64,000 bases of DNA from positions 496,001 to 560,000 of the forward strand of contig JABTUK010000004.1 of NCBI GenBank assembly GCA_015075405.1, in the 5' to 3' direction. The position numbers and the translations under genes were made by a program. The notes below the pieces were generated by a model. It ran no database searches. It worked only from the letters and a program-made list of their open reading frames with translations, and was not told the origin of the DNA. The number at the start of each line of letters is the position of its first letter. Position 1 is the stretch's first letter. Source of the DNA: Anaerolineales bacterium. Its GTDB lineage: Bacteria > Chloroflexota > Anaerolineae > 4572-78 > J111. Of this stretch, positions 9,200-17,415 are shown one piece after another.

Positions 9200-9227
9200 A
9201 TTATATCTGTGGCGCTGATAGGGGCAA
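9200..9227 (-). promoter_or_regulatory. Putative promoter of the SGNH hydrolase gene
   Basis: On the minus strand, TTGCCC (9227-9222), a 16-bp spacer and TATAAT (9205-9200), giving a leader of about 30 bases before the ATG at 9162. Confidence 0.5.
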
Positions 9228-9300
9228 GTTCAAGAATTTTGGGTTTGGTTGGCGGGGGGATTGCCAGATCGGGTCAGGTGTAGTAGGATAGGCCCTGGTC

Positions 9301-9404
9301 TATACCCAACGCATTTCAAAATTTCCGTAGCTGACGCATCCCCATGCGTCAGCGGACGGCATAGGGATGCCCTCGTACGGGAATTTTAGCGTGCGCTTAG
9401 TATA
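9301..9404. repeat. Family C MITE-like element, copy C1
   Basis: A 104-bp element with imperfect inverted ends (TATACCCAACGCATTTCAAA on the left; TTTAGCGTGCGCTTAGTATA on the right) enclosing two smaller hairpins. It is nearly the reverse complement of the copy at 28512-28616. Its right end continues into TATAAT (9401-9406), a -10-like box 34 bases before the gene at 9440. Confidence 0.85.
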
Positions 9405-9439
9405 ATGAGACGACATCCCTCAATAATTTACCAAAGTTG

Positions 9440-11782
9440 ATGCGCACAAGCGACTTTACCCTGGCTGCGTTTTTAGCCCTGCTTTTGTTTGGCATTTATA
9501 TGCTCACCTTCGATGGGACTCTGCACAGCACAGATGGTCTTTCTATGCTCGCCGTGGCCGAAAATATAGTCAAACATGGTCGCTTTGACACACGCCAATT
9601 GGAAAATTGGGAAAATGTTTTTTTGGGGATCAATAACCAACCTTTTACCAAGTACCCCCTTGGCCCCACCTTACTGATGCTCCCGTTTGTCGCCCTGGCT
9701 TTGGTTATGCCTCAATTAGGCTTGATCCAAACCACGCTGGTGTTGATGCCTTTAGCCACTGCCTTAACCGCCCCTTACGTTTATTTAAGCGCCCGGCGAC
9801 TGGGTTACGCGCCCAAAACAGGTATCGTTCTAACCCTGCTGGCCGGTTTAGCCACAATGGCCTGGCCGCGCACCCGTGATTTGGTCGCCGATCCCCTCAT
9901 CCTCTGGAGTTTTACCGCAGCGTTTTACTACGCCTTAGCCTATCGCCAGGAAGGGCGCCGGCGCGATGCGGCGCTGCTGGGCTTGACGTTAAGCCTGGCC
10001 GTGCTACATAAAGTGACCAATCTTGTGGTTGTGCCCTTTTTCTTCTGGTACATAACCGCTCCGGCGGGCCGCCTGTTTGATTTGAAATCCCTCAAAAAAC
10101 ACGGGCCGGCTCTGGCTGTTGCCGGGGCCGGTTGGGCCACCTGCCTGCTTATCATCGGCGGCTATAACCTGATCCGCTTCAACAGCCTGGTCGAAACGGG
10201 GTACGAAAGGCTCTTTACCACCCCCCTCTGGCTTGGCTTTAGCGGTTTTCTCATCAGCCCTTATAAAAGCATCTTCTTATACACGCCCTTACTTATTTTA
10301 ATCCCTTTTAGCCTTAAATCAGCCTGGCGACGGCAGCGGCATGAAGTAGTATTTATCCTGGCCTTGCTCTTGAGCCAGATGCTTCTCTTTGGGGCCTGGC
10401 ACGATTGGGGCGGCGGCGAAAGTTGGGGGCCGCGATTCCTGATGCCGCTGCACAGTCTGCTCTTACTGCTCCTGTTACCTTTCATCGCGCGGGCGCTTCA
10501 ACCGGGCCAGTGGGGCCGGCAAATGAGCCTTATCTTTTTTAGTGGGCTGAGTCTATGGCTTCAACTCGTGGCGATTTCGGCCCGCGATTACGTCTATCTT
10601 GACGCCAAAAATTACTGGACTCCCCCGCCCAGCCCCTCGCTGTGGGGTGAACTCAGTGGGGCCAGGCCCGACCAGTGGCCGATTTGGGGCCATTGGCTGC
10701 GCTTTGAGGTGGGCAACATTCCGGTCATCTGGCGCTGGCAGTGGGGCGAGATCAGTCACTTTGATGAGTTGACCCTTCTGGCGGCCTTGCTCATTGTAAC
10801 TTTGGCTTTGGTGGGGATAGGCTTAACTTATGGGGGTCAAGCCACAAAATTACTCGCTTTCCAGAAACCTGTTCTGGGGAGCGCCTGGCTGGTGGCGCTT
10901 GGCTGTGTCGCCGTCATGCTGATACGCAGCTACCATGACCCTCATGCTATTGAAGAACCTGAGGAAACCGACGAATACTGGCCGGCCTACAGCGCCCTGA
11001 TGGCCGACCTGCCCGGGCTGACGACGAAGCAAGACGCCGTTATTTTCACCGACAGCCGCTATGACTTTTACCTGTTCAATACCGACAAATCATTAGCGCA
11101 GCGATTTATGGTCGCCAATCCGAAGCAAACCCAGGTTTTAGAAGTTATACCCCACTTGATCCAGGCACAGACCAGAGCAGGTCGCATCTGGTTGGTCACT
11201 GACCCGCTTGACAACGGGCAACTTGCCTACACTACCGAAATATGGCTGCGCGCCCACGCCCGCCCCAAAAACACCTATGTCTTTGGCAACAGTGTCCGGC
11301 TGACTGCCTTTGAGCCGCTACCCTCGGCTGCTCCCTGGCCCGGCATCCCGCCCCAACCCCAACTGGCCGGATTGGTTAAACCGGGCAATTACAAATTCAA
11401 TCGCATTGCCGGCTTGTTGGGCTGGAACTGGCCCAGCCTCGATCCGGCCAAACCCTCTGTCCTGGAAACAGGCCAAACCTACCCTTTTGAGCTTTACTGG
11501 ATTTACCTGGGCAAAGCGCCGGAGGACACATTTTTTGTCCGTCTGCTCGACTCCACCGGCCAAACTGCCATCCAGGTTTTGTTACCCAACAAAAGCGACC
11601 ATAACTTGACCCTGGGGCAACTGGTGATTGAGCAAAGTGAAATCTCTATCCCGGCCAAATTTGCCCCCGGCCTGTATCAACTCCAGCTTGGTTTCTCAAC
11701 CGCTGCTGTGGCGGCCGGCGAATTAATTTTTGATCTCCCCATCGAGCCAACTACTATTAAAATTATCAACGGCCGAGGCTAA
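9440..11782 (+). CDS. Polytopic GT39-like membrane protein
   Basis: This is a 780-residue protein beginning MRTSDF at the ATG 9440 (a TTG directly before it is also possible). About a dozen hydrophobic segments run to near residue 500. The first loop contains LHSTDGLSMLAVAENI and then PFTKYPLGPTLLMLPF, a pattern seen in polyprenyl-phosphate-sugar transferases and related GT-C proteins, although the usual Asp-Glu pair is replaced by Asp-Gly. The C-terminal 250 residues are soluble and end in a beta-sandwich-like segment (FAPGLYQLQLGF) like the other family members here. The 3' end overlaps the convergent phosphatase gene by 17 bases. Catalytic activity is therefore less certain than for its neighbours. 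Confidence 0.65.
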   Translation: MRTSDFTLAAFLALLLFGIYMLTFDGTLHSTDGLSMLAVAENIVKHGRFDTRQLENWENVFLGINNQPFTKYPLGPTLLMLPFVALALVMPQLGLIQTTLVLMPLATALTAPYVYLSARRLGYAPKTGIVLTLLAGLATMAWPRTRDLVADPLILWSFTAAFYYALAYRQEGRRRDAALLGLTLSLAVLHKVTNLVVVPFFFWYITAPAGRLFDLKSLKKHGPALAVAGAGWATCLLIIGGYNLIRFNSLVETGYERLFTTPLWLGFSGFLISPYKSIFLYTPLLILIPFSLKSAWRRQRHEVVFILALLLSQMLLFGAWHDWGGGESWGPRFLMPLHSLLLLLLLPFIARALQPGQWGRQMSLIFFSGLSLWLQLVAISARDYVYLDAKNYWTPPPSPSLWGELSGARPDQWPIWGHWLRFEVGNIPVIWRWQWGEISHFDELTLLAALLIVTLALVGIGLTYGGQATKLLAFQKPVLGSAWLVALGCVAVMLIRSYHDPHAIEEPEETDEYWPAYSALMADLPGLTTKQDAVIFTDSRYDFYLFNTDKSLAQRFMVANPKQTQVLEVIPHLIQAQTRAGRIWLVTDPLDNGQLAYTTEIWLRAHARPKNTYVFGNSVRLTAFEPLPSAAPWPGIPPQPQLAGLVKPGNYKFNRIAGLLGWNWPSLDPAKPSVLETGQTYPFELYWIYLGKAPEDTFFVRLLDSTGQTAIQVLLPNKSDHNLTLGQLVIEQSEISIPAKFAPGLYQLQLGFSTAAVAAGELIFDLPIEPTTIKIINGRG

Positions 11783-12932
11783 TGTCACTCACCCCACCCC
11801 CATCAACCGCCGGGGCCTGCTGGTCGTCCGTTTTGTGGGCGCGGACCAGGGCCAGCGACTCCGGCGCAATCAAGCCCTCGGCGGCGGCGTGGGCGGCGGC
11901 AAACTCACTGTCGGGGACCAGGACCAGTTGGCAGTCGAGCTTTTGCACCTCAGCGATCAGGGCATCAATGGCGGCAATCCGGGCCGGGTCGGGGTTGACG
12001 CTGCGGATATAAATCACCCGGATGCGGCGGGGATACTTTTTGACAATCTCGCGGTAAATCTCGGGGTCCTGCTGGCCGCTGTCGCCAATCAGGATAAAAG
12101 GTAAATCGGGGTAGAGTTGGAGCAGCGGTTCAATTTTGCTCAGTTTGTGGGCATAATGGTCGCCCGCCGAGAAAAGTGAGCGGCCGCCGTAATCACGCAG
12201 CAGAATTGGCCCGACCGGAATCTGGTGGAGGGTCATAAACTCCAACAGTAAATTATACAAATTCCAGGGGCTGCTGGAAACATAAAAAATGGGGTTGCGC
12301 TCGCTGCCGCCCGCGCCCTGGCGCAAAGCCTGGTAAAAACCGGCTACGCCCTTAAAGGGCACGCGGGTGCGCTCGTTGCGCAGCAAGACAATCAACAGCA
12401 TTTGCAACTTGTTAACCGCGTTGGACCAGACAATGGTATCGTCAATATCGCTGATCACCCCAAAGCGGGCGCTCGCCGGCGGGACCAGCACCTGCCCGGT
12501 CGCCTTAACCGGTTGGCCGCTCTGGTCCAGGTAATCGGGCAGTTCCAGCGCCACCTGGTACCACTCACCATCCGCCAACGGCTGCGGCGGCTCAAGCTCC
12601 AAGTGAAAGTACCCCTCCCGGTCGGTGACCTCCTCCTGCTCGACGCCCTGAAAGCGGGCCAGCAGCCGCGCGCCGCCCACCTCGTCGCTTTCAAAGCGTT
12701 TGAACATATTGAGCAGATTTTCCAGGGGCGAGTCTACTTCGTCTAGGGGGATAAAGCCTTCATCTTCCAGCACCCGCCCACTCAGATACAGTCGGGTGGG
12801 GCTGCCGTAGCCCAGGTACGGGCTGATGATGATCGGGTCGCGGGCCGCCCCCCGCCGCCAGTGCAGCACCCAGTCATCGGCCTGCCCGGCGATTTCTTTT
12901 AGCTTGTCGCGCCAACGATTGAATGACTCCAT
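11766..12932 (-). CDS. APP1-like phosphatase (DUF2183)
   Basis: This is a 388-residue protein. The N-terminal half is predicted beta-rich (YLSGRVLEDEG, then EGYFHLELEPPQPL). The C-terminal half is HAD-like: ISDIDDTI (about 159-166) is the DxDxT catalytic motif, SSSPWNLYNLL is the second motif and LIGDSGQQDPEIY is the third acidic motif. This matches the APP1/DUF2183 family, whose yeast member is a phosphatidate phosphatase. Bacterial members are mostly uncharacterised, so lipid phosphatase activity is inference. It starts at ATG 12932 and converges on the gene at 9440-11782. Confidence 0.8.
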   Translation of the reverse strand: MESFNRWRDKLKEIAGQADDWVLHWRRGAARDPIIISPYLGYGSPTRLYLSGRVLEDEGFIPLDEVDSPLENLLNMFKRFESDEVGGARLLARFQGVEQEEVTDREGYFHLELEPPQPLADGEWYQVALELPDYLDQSGQPVKATGQVLVPPASARFGVISDIDDTIVWSNAVNKLQMLLIVLLRNERTRVPFKGVAGFYQALRQGAGGSERNPIFYVSSSPWNLYNLLLEFMTLHQIPVGPILLRDYGGRSLFSAGDHYAHKLSKIEPLLQLYPDLPFILIGDSGQQDPEIYREIVKKYPRRIRVIYIRSVNPDPARIAAIDALIAEVQKLDCQLVLVPDSEFAAAHAAAEGLIAPESLALVRAHKTDDQQAPAVDGGGVSDISLGR

Positions 12933-13129
12933 CGGCTAGAACCCTCGCTTTCTTCGGATTATAAAACTTCTTGGGGGGAGTTTCAAGCATGGCGAGAGGA
13001 TTTCAAAGCCGGATGAGTCTCGCCAGCGACCCCATTGCCTCCACTCCAAAAAAATCAGACCCAGACTCGCCGGGGTAATACCCATTATTTTATTCAGGTC
13101 ATTGACCGCGATTTTTACCTTGTTTGGAA

Positions 13130-13185
13130 TAATATTAATAAGAAAAATGGTTATTATTTTAATTATTCTTTATTTCTGATATAAT
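13130..13185 (+). promoter_or_regulatory. AT-rich promoter region and possible autoregulatory site of the Lrp-type gene
   Basis: TATAAT at 13180-13185 lies 31 bases before the ATG. Directly upstream is a strongly AT-rich inverted stretch (TAATATTAATAA ... TTATTATTTTAATTA), the kind of sequence Lrp-family dimers bind. The -35 is poor (TTTTAA), so activation or another promoter is possible. Confidence 0.45.
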
Positions 13186-13216
13186 ACAGAATATCTATTG
13201 AATTAACAGGTGATCT

Positions 13217-13699
13217 ATGATACAATATTCATCAAATAACACTTTGGATGATTTAGATAAAGCGATCTTGCAACTCCTGCAAACGGCAGGCCGGATCAGC
13301 AATGTGGAGTTGGCCAATCAGATCAACCTATCGCCACCCGCCATCCATGCCCGCCTCAAGCGCCTGGAACAGCGAGGCTACATTCGCCAATACGTGGCCC
13401 TGCTTGACCGGGAAAAATTTGGCTACGATATGCTCTGCTTTATCGAGGTCAGTCTACAGTTGCACCAGTCAGAGCAAGTGGAAAATTTTCGCCAGCTTAT
13501 GCAGCAGATGCCGGAAGTGCTGGAGTGTCATCACGTCACCGGCGAATATGATTATCTGTTAAAGATAGTTGTCCGCAACCGGGCGGAGTTAGAGCGTTTT
13601 GTGGTCAAGCGATTGACCCCGATCCCCGGCATCGCCCGTATCCACACCAGCCTGGTACTGTCTGAAGTCAAACAGACCACCGCCCTGCCTCTGGGGTAA
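13217..13699 (+). CDS. Lrp/AsnC family transcriptional regulator
   Basis: This is a 160-residue protein of usual family length. The N-terminal winged helix-turn-helix spans residues 10-65 (LDKAILQLLQTAGRISNVEL, then INLSPPAIHARLKRLEQRGY). The C-terminal RAM/AsnC ligand domain (70-155) includes VLECHHVTGEYDYLLKI, the typical HVTGxxDYLL effector-pocket signature. Start ATG 13217 follows an AGGTGA ribosome site. These regulators sense amino acids. The following genes for an aromatic amino-acid lyase and a glutamate dehydrogenase make them likely targets, but this is inferred from position only. Confidence 0.9.
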   Translation: MIQYSSNNTLDDLDKAILQLLQTAGRISNVELANQINLSPPAIHARLKRLEQRGYIRQYVALLDREKFGYDMLCFIEVSLQLHQSEQVENFRQLMQQMPEVLECHHVTGEYDYLLKIVVRNRAELERFVVKRLTPIPGIARIHTSLVLSEVKQTTALPLG

Positions 13700-13741
13700 T
13701 AGTTATTGTAAATACTGATCAGCCAAACCAACGCTTTCCTG

Positions 13742-13816
13742 TGAGGCTAAGGCTGAGGCTAAGAACGAAGATTATACCTATTCGTCCTACTTAGCCTTAG
13801 ACTCAGCCTCAGCCTA
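13742..13816. repeat. GAGGCTAAGG hairpin repeat
   Basis: AGGCTAAGGCTGAGGCTAAG on the left faces CTTAGCCTTAGACTCAGCCT on the right, forming a long hairpin between the Lrp and lyase genes. The same words are found inside the sucB coding region at 34750-34790. Confidence 0.75.
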
Positions 13817-13868
13817 AAAAAGTACAGGCAAGCAATGAATAGATACAAAACTTTATTGGGAGGCAATG

Positions 13869-15284
13869 ATGACTCACGCAATTCCACAAACAATGGGCCA
13901 ACAATTTGGCCGCCGTTCCTGGGCCGAACCGTGGAAAATCAAAATGGTCGAGCCGCTGCGGATGATCAGCCGGGCTGAACGGCAGCGGGCCATGACCGAA
14001 GCAGGTTACAATACCTTTCTGCTCCGCTCCGAAGATGTTTACATTGATCTGCTGACCGACAGCGGCACCAGCGCCATGAGCGACCGCCAGTGGGCCGGGA
14101 TGATGCTGGGCGACGAAGCCTATGCCGGCAGCCGCAACTTTTATCACCTGGAAGAGACGGTGCAAAAGTATTACGGCTATCGCTATCTGGTCCCCACCCA
14201 CCAGGGGCGCGGGGCCGAGCACTTGATCAGTAAGGCGCTGATCAAACCCGGCGACACTATTCCCGGCAATATGTATTTCACCACCACTCGGCTGCATCAA
14301 GAACTGGCCGGCGGCACGTTTGTGGATGTGATTATTGACGAAGCCCACGACCCGGCCAACCTGCATCCCTTCAAAGGCAATGTGGATTTGAACAAACTGG
14401 AAGCGCTGATCAAACGGGTCGGGGCGGACAAAATTCCTTATGTCAGCCTGGCCGGAACGGTCAATATGGCCGGGGGGCAGCCGGTGAGCATGGCCAATGT
14501 GCGGCTGCTGCGAGAACTGTGCAATCATTACGGCCTGCGGCTCTATCTCGACGCCACCCGTATGGTCGAGAATGCCTTTTTCATCCAGGAACGCGAAGCG
14601 GGCTATGCTGACAAGCCGGTAGCCGCCATCCTGAAAGAGTTTTGCAGTTATACCGACGGGGCCTGGATGAGCGCCAAAAAGGATCACCTGGTCAACATCG
14701 GCGGCTGGCTGGCCGTCAACCACGAGGATGTCTTTGAAACTGCGAGCAATCTGGTGGTCGTGTATGAGGGGCTGCACACCTATGGCGGCATGGCCGGGCG
14801 CGACATGGAAGCTGTAGCCATTGGCATCGAAGAGGCGGTTCAGGATGACCATATTCGCTCGCGGATTGGCCAGGTGCGCTACCTGGGCGAGCTGCTCACC
14901 GATTGGGGTATCCCCATTGTCCAGCCGATGGGCGGGCATGCCATTTTTGTGGACGCCAAACGCTTCTATCCTCATATTCCACAGCAGCAATTTCCGGCCC
15001 AAACCCTGGCCGCCGAACTTTACCTGGACTCCGGCATTCGAGCCATGGAGCGGGGCGTGGTCAGCGCCGGGCGCGATCCGGCAACCGGCGACCACCGCTA
15101 CCCGGCCCTGGAACTGGTCCGCCTGACCATCCCCCGCCGGGTCTACACCCAGGCCCACATGGATGTCACCGCCGAAGCGGTCAAGGCCGTCTACGATGCC
15201 CGCGAGCAGACGCGCGGCTTGCGCATGGTGTATGAACCAAAATATTTACGCTTTTTCCAGGCCCGCTTTGAACGGATTGAGTGA
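13869..15284 (+). CDS. tpl: Tyrosine phenol-lyase / tryptophanase family beta-eliminating lyase
   Basis: This is a 471-residue PLP enzyme. WMSAKKDHLVNIGG (about 266-279) holds the PLP-binding lysine, and TPL proteins have the same KKDxLVNIGG context while TnaA has a different one. RLTIPRRVYTQAHMDV and YEPKYLRFFQARF near the C-terminus also read more like TPL than TnaA. TPL splits tyrosine to phenol, pyruvate and ammonia; tryptophanase does the same with tryptophan and gives indole. Substrate preference is not certain from sequence alone. GGGAGG at 13858-13863 sits best for the second of two adjacent ATGs. It probably forms an operon with the glutamate dehydrogenase gene downstream and may be controlled by the Lrp protein upstream. 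Confidence 0.82.
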   Translation: MTHAIPQTMGQQFGRRSWAEPWKIKMVEPLRMISRAERQRAMTEAGYNTFLLRSEDVYIDLLTDSGTSAMSDRQWAGMMLGDEAYAGSRNFYHLEETVQKYYGYRYLVPTHQGRGAEHLISKALIKPGDTIPGNMYFTTTRLHQELAGGTFVDVIIDEAHDPANLHPFKGNVDLNKLEALIKRVGADKIPYVSLAGTVNMAGGQPVSMANVRLLRELCNHYGLRLYLDATRMVENAFFIQEREAGYADKPVAAILKEFCSYTDGAWMSAKKDHLVNIGGWLAVNHEDVFETASNLVVVYEGLHTYGGMAGRDMEAVAIGIEEAVQDDHIRSRIGQVRYLGELLTDWGIPIVQPMGGHAIFVDAKRFYPHIPQQQFPAQTLAAELYLDSGIRAMERGVVSAGRDPATGDHRYPALELVRLTIPRRVYTQAHMDVTAEAVKAVYDAREQTRGLRMVYEPKYLRFFQARFERIE

Positions 15285-15285
15285 A

Positions 15286-15375
15286 GCAGTGACCAGTCAT
15301 CAGTAAGCAGTGACCAGTCATCAGTCAGCAGTCTTTAACTGACCACTGATCACTGATCACTGATTACTGACCACC
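15286..15375. repeat. CAGTGACCAGTCATCAGT tandem/inverted repeat
   Basis: Copies of CAGTGACCAGTCATCAGT face ACTGATCACTGATTACTG, giving a hairpin of short repeated words that fills the gap between two plus-strand genes. The right end is a few bases before the GGAGG of the next gene. Confidence 0.75.
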
Positions 15376-15394
15376 ATTTTTTGGAGGAACGACG

Positions 15395-17272
15395 ATGATC
15401 CCCAAACGAATGAACGAATTTTTGCGCGATGTCTTGTCTGAGCGCACCTGGCGCAACCGTTTGCGCCGGGATGGCCCTATTGCCTTCATGGAATTTGGCC
15501 CGCTGGATGTAGACCGGCTCAAACACCTGGGCATCGAAGTTGACCGGCTGGGACCTCATCTGTTCGTCTGTATCTGGGATGAGGAAAGTCCCCTGGAAGT
15601 AGGCGGCTATCTGGTTGTTGATAACCTGGCCATGGGCCGCCCGGCCATGGGCGGCATTCGCATGCTGCCCGATGTTACCCCGGCCGCCATTCACAACCTG
15701 GCCCGCGGCATGACCCTTAAAAATGCAGCCGCCAAACTGCCCTATGGCGGCGGCAAGAGCGGTATTGTGGCCTCCCGTGATCTGTCGCTGGCAGAGCACA
15801 CCGAGGTCATCCACCGTTTTGCCCGGCTGATTTACCGCTATCGCCACATCTATCTGCCCGGCCCGGATGTCGGCACGAACGACGCCGATATGAAAACCAT
15901 CGCCATTGCCAACGGCCTGGACCACGCTTTGTCCAAACCGGCCGATATGGGCGGCAATCGCATTGATCAACTGGGTGCAGCGGCCGGTGGGGTAGTGGTG
16001 GCCGTTGATACCCTGCTGCAAGAACTCGACCGTTTGCGCGTTTTACCCCAATTTGCTAACCTAAAAATACCGTCTCGAGCCGAATTGACGGTGCTCATTC
16101 AGGGTTTTGGGGCCGTGGGCACACACGTGGCTCGGCTGTTGACCACAGGCGACCCGGCAAACGCGGCGCAGGTGGTCGGGCTTAGTGATGAAAGCGGCTA
16201 TCTTTACGATGAAGCCGGCTTGCCCATCCCTGAACTGCTCCAAATTCAGCGCGAGCAGGGCCTGGCCGTTCGCCCCTTCTTTCTGGAACGGCTGCTCAAT
16301 AACCGAACGCTGGCGTCTCGCCTCAAATTTTCTACGGCCGGCAACGATTTGCTGCGCGAATCGGCCTTTTGTTTTGTCCCGGCTGCCCCGATTGCCAATT
16401 ATCTGGATGTTGACCCTGCCTCGAACCCGACGATAACCGTTGACCGCATGGGGGCCTGGTCTATGATTGTGGAAGGGGCCAACACTTACTCACCCGACCC
16501 GGCTCGCAAGGCCGCCCGCGCCCGGATGGAACGCACGGTTTACTGGCAAAAAGGGGTGCTCATTGCCACCGATTTTCTGGTCAATTCCGGTGGGGTCATC
16601 TTTGCCGCCCAGGAACACCTGATCAAAACACCCGAACATCTCAAAATTCCCCCGGCCATGTTGGGCGACCGGGCCGCCGTTGAACGCTGGCTGGCCGAGC
16701 ATCAGCCCGAATTTGCCGCGCTGGCCGAACGGCGGCGGCTGGCCGGTGAAGCCCAACGAAATGAAGTTATCCGGCGCAATATGGTGGAATTGATTGATTA
16801 CCTCATCGCCGACCCGGACCTGCTCCCCTGTGAAGCCGCCGAGAAAATCAGCATCAACCGCATCGCTTCCAGCGAGCGAGATCGCACCGTAGCCGACATT
16901 ATGGAACCCATCGCCACCATTCTGGAAAGCGAGACCGTGCGAGAGGCGGCCAAGCTGCTCATCTCCGAACCGGGCGATATTCTGGCTGTGGTTTCGGCCC
17001 AGGGCGAGCTGACCGGCGTTATCACCGATTGGAACGTGACCGAGGCCTCGGCCACCGCCTGCGCCGCGGATAGCCCCATCGGCGAAATTATGACCCGCGA
17101 GGTCATCACCGCCCGGCCAACCGACAGCATTTTGGACGTGGTGCGTAAACTGGAGCATCACGAAATCTCAGCCATGCCGGTAGTGACCGAACAAGGCGTC
17201 ATCGGCGTCGTCAGCAGCGATATTCTGGCCCGGCGCACGCTCTATCGCCTGCTGCAAGCGCAAAGCAACTGA
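15395..17272 (+). CDS. Glu/Leu/Phe/Val dehydrogenase with C-terminal CBS domain pair
   Basis: This is a 625-residue protein; ordinary glutamate dehydrogenases have about 420. Residues 1-430 are the dehydrogenase: GGIRM and LKNAAAKLPYGGGKSGI (substrate pocket and catalytic Lys), GPDVGTND, then a Rossmann fold with IQGFGAVGTH and the late motifs IVEGANTY and FLVNSGGVIF. A linker follows, and from about 499 a pair of CBS motifs (VADIMEPIATILESETVREA; IGEIMTREVITARPTDSILD). CBS pairs bind adenine nucleotides and usually regulate the attached enzyme, so energy-state control of glutamate (or another amino acid) deamination is inferred. Start ATG follows GGAGG. The stop is followed within a few bases by a family B repeat. 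Confidence 0.85.
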   Translation: MIPKRMNEFLRDVLSERTWRNRLRRDGPIAFMEFGPLDVDRLKHLGIEVDRLGPHLFVCIWDEESPLEVGGYLVVDNLAMGRPAMGGIRMLPDVTPAAIHNLARGMTLKNAAAKLPYGGGKSGIVASRDLSLAEHTEVIHRFARLIYRYRHIYLPGPDVGTNDADMKTIAIANGLDHALSKPADMGGNRIDQLGAAAGGVVVAVDTLLQELDRLRVLPQFANLKIPSRAELTVLIQGFGAVGTHVARLLTTGDPANAAQVVGLSDESGYLYDEAGLPIPELLQIQREQGLAVRPFFLERLLNNRTLASRLKFSTAGNDLLRESAFCFVPAAPIANYLDVDPASNPTITVDRMGAWSMIVEGANTYSPDPARKAARARMERTVYWQKGVLIATDFLVNSGGVIFAAQEHLIKTPEHLKIPPAMLGDRAAVERWLAEHQPEFAALAERRRLAGEAQRNEVIRRNMVELIDYLIADPDLLPCEAAEKISINRIASSERDRTVADIMEPIATILESETVREAAKLLISEPGDILAVVSAQGELTGVITDWNVTEASATACAADSPIGEIMTREVITARPTDSILDVVRKLEHHEISAMPVVTEQGVIGVVSSDILARRTLYRLLQAQSN

Positions 17273-17276
17273 TACC

Positions 17277-17394
17277 TGGGTAGTTTCAAGATTTAAATAA
17301 ATCAAACGTGTTGCGTCTTGCCTCTCGTGTAAAAAACGGAAGACGCAACACGCAAGACGAAGATGTGACGAGTTGTTTTCTTGGAAATGTCTTA
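17277..17394. repeat. Family B MITE-like element, copy B1
   Basis: Left end GGGTAGTTTCAAGATTTAAA, central hairpin with CGTGTTGCGTCTTGC and GAAGACGCAACACGCAAGAC, and right end TTTTCTTGGAAATGTCTTA. It lies immediately after the TGA of the dehydrogenase gene and just before panB. The most diverged of four copies. Confidence 0.7.
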
Positions 17395-17415
17395 ATATTG
17401 ACTATGGAGGCACAT

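Noticed and set aside
13809..15158. Long open frame (449 codons) antisense to the lyase gene
   Set aside because: It mirrors the codon pattern of the well-supported PLP lyase on the other strand and has no recognisable motifs.
15286..15375. CRISPR array
   Set aside because: The repeated words are too short, directly adjacent or inverted, and have no unique spacers; no cas genes are in the window.
17308..17415. 36-residue extension of PanB
   Set aside because: The sequence is a family B repeat; the ATG at 17416 has an ideal ribosome site and gives normal length.
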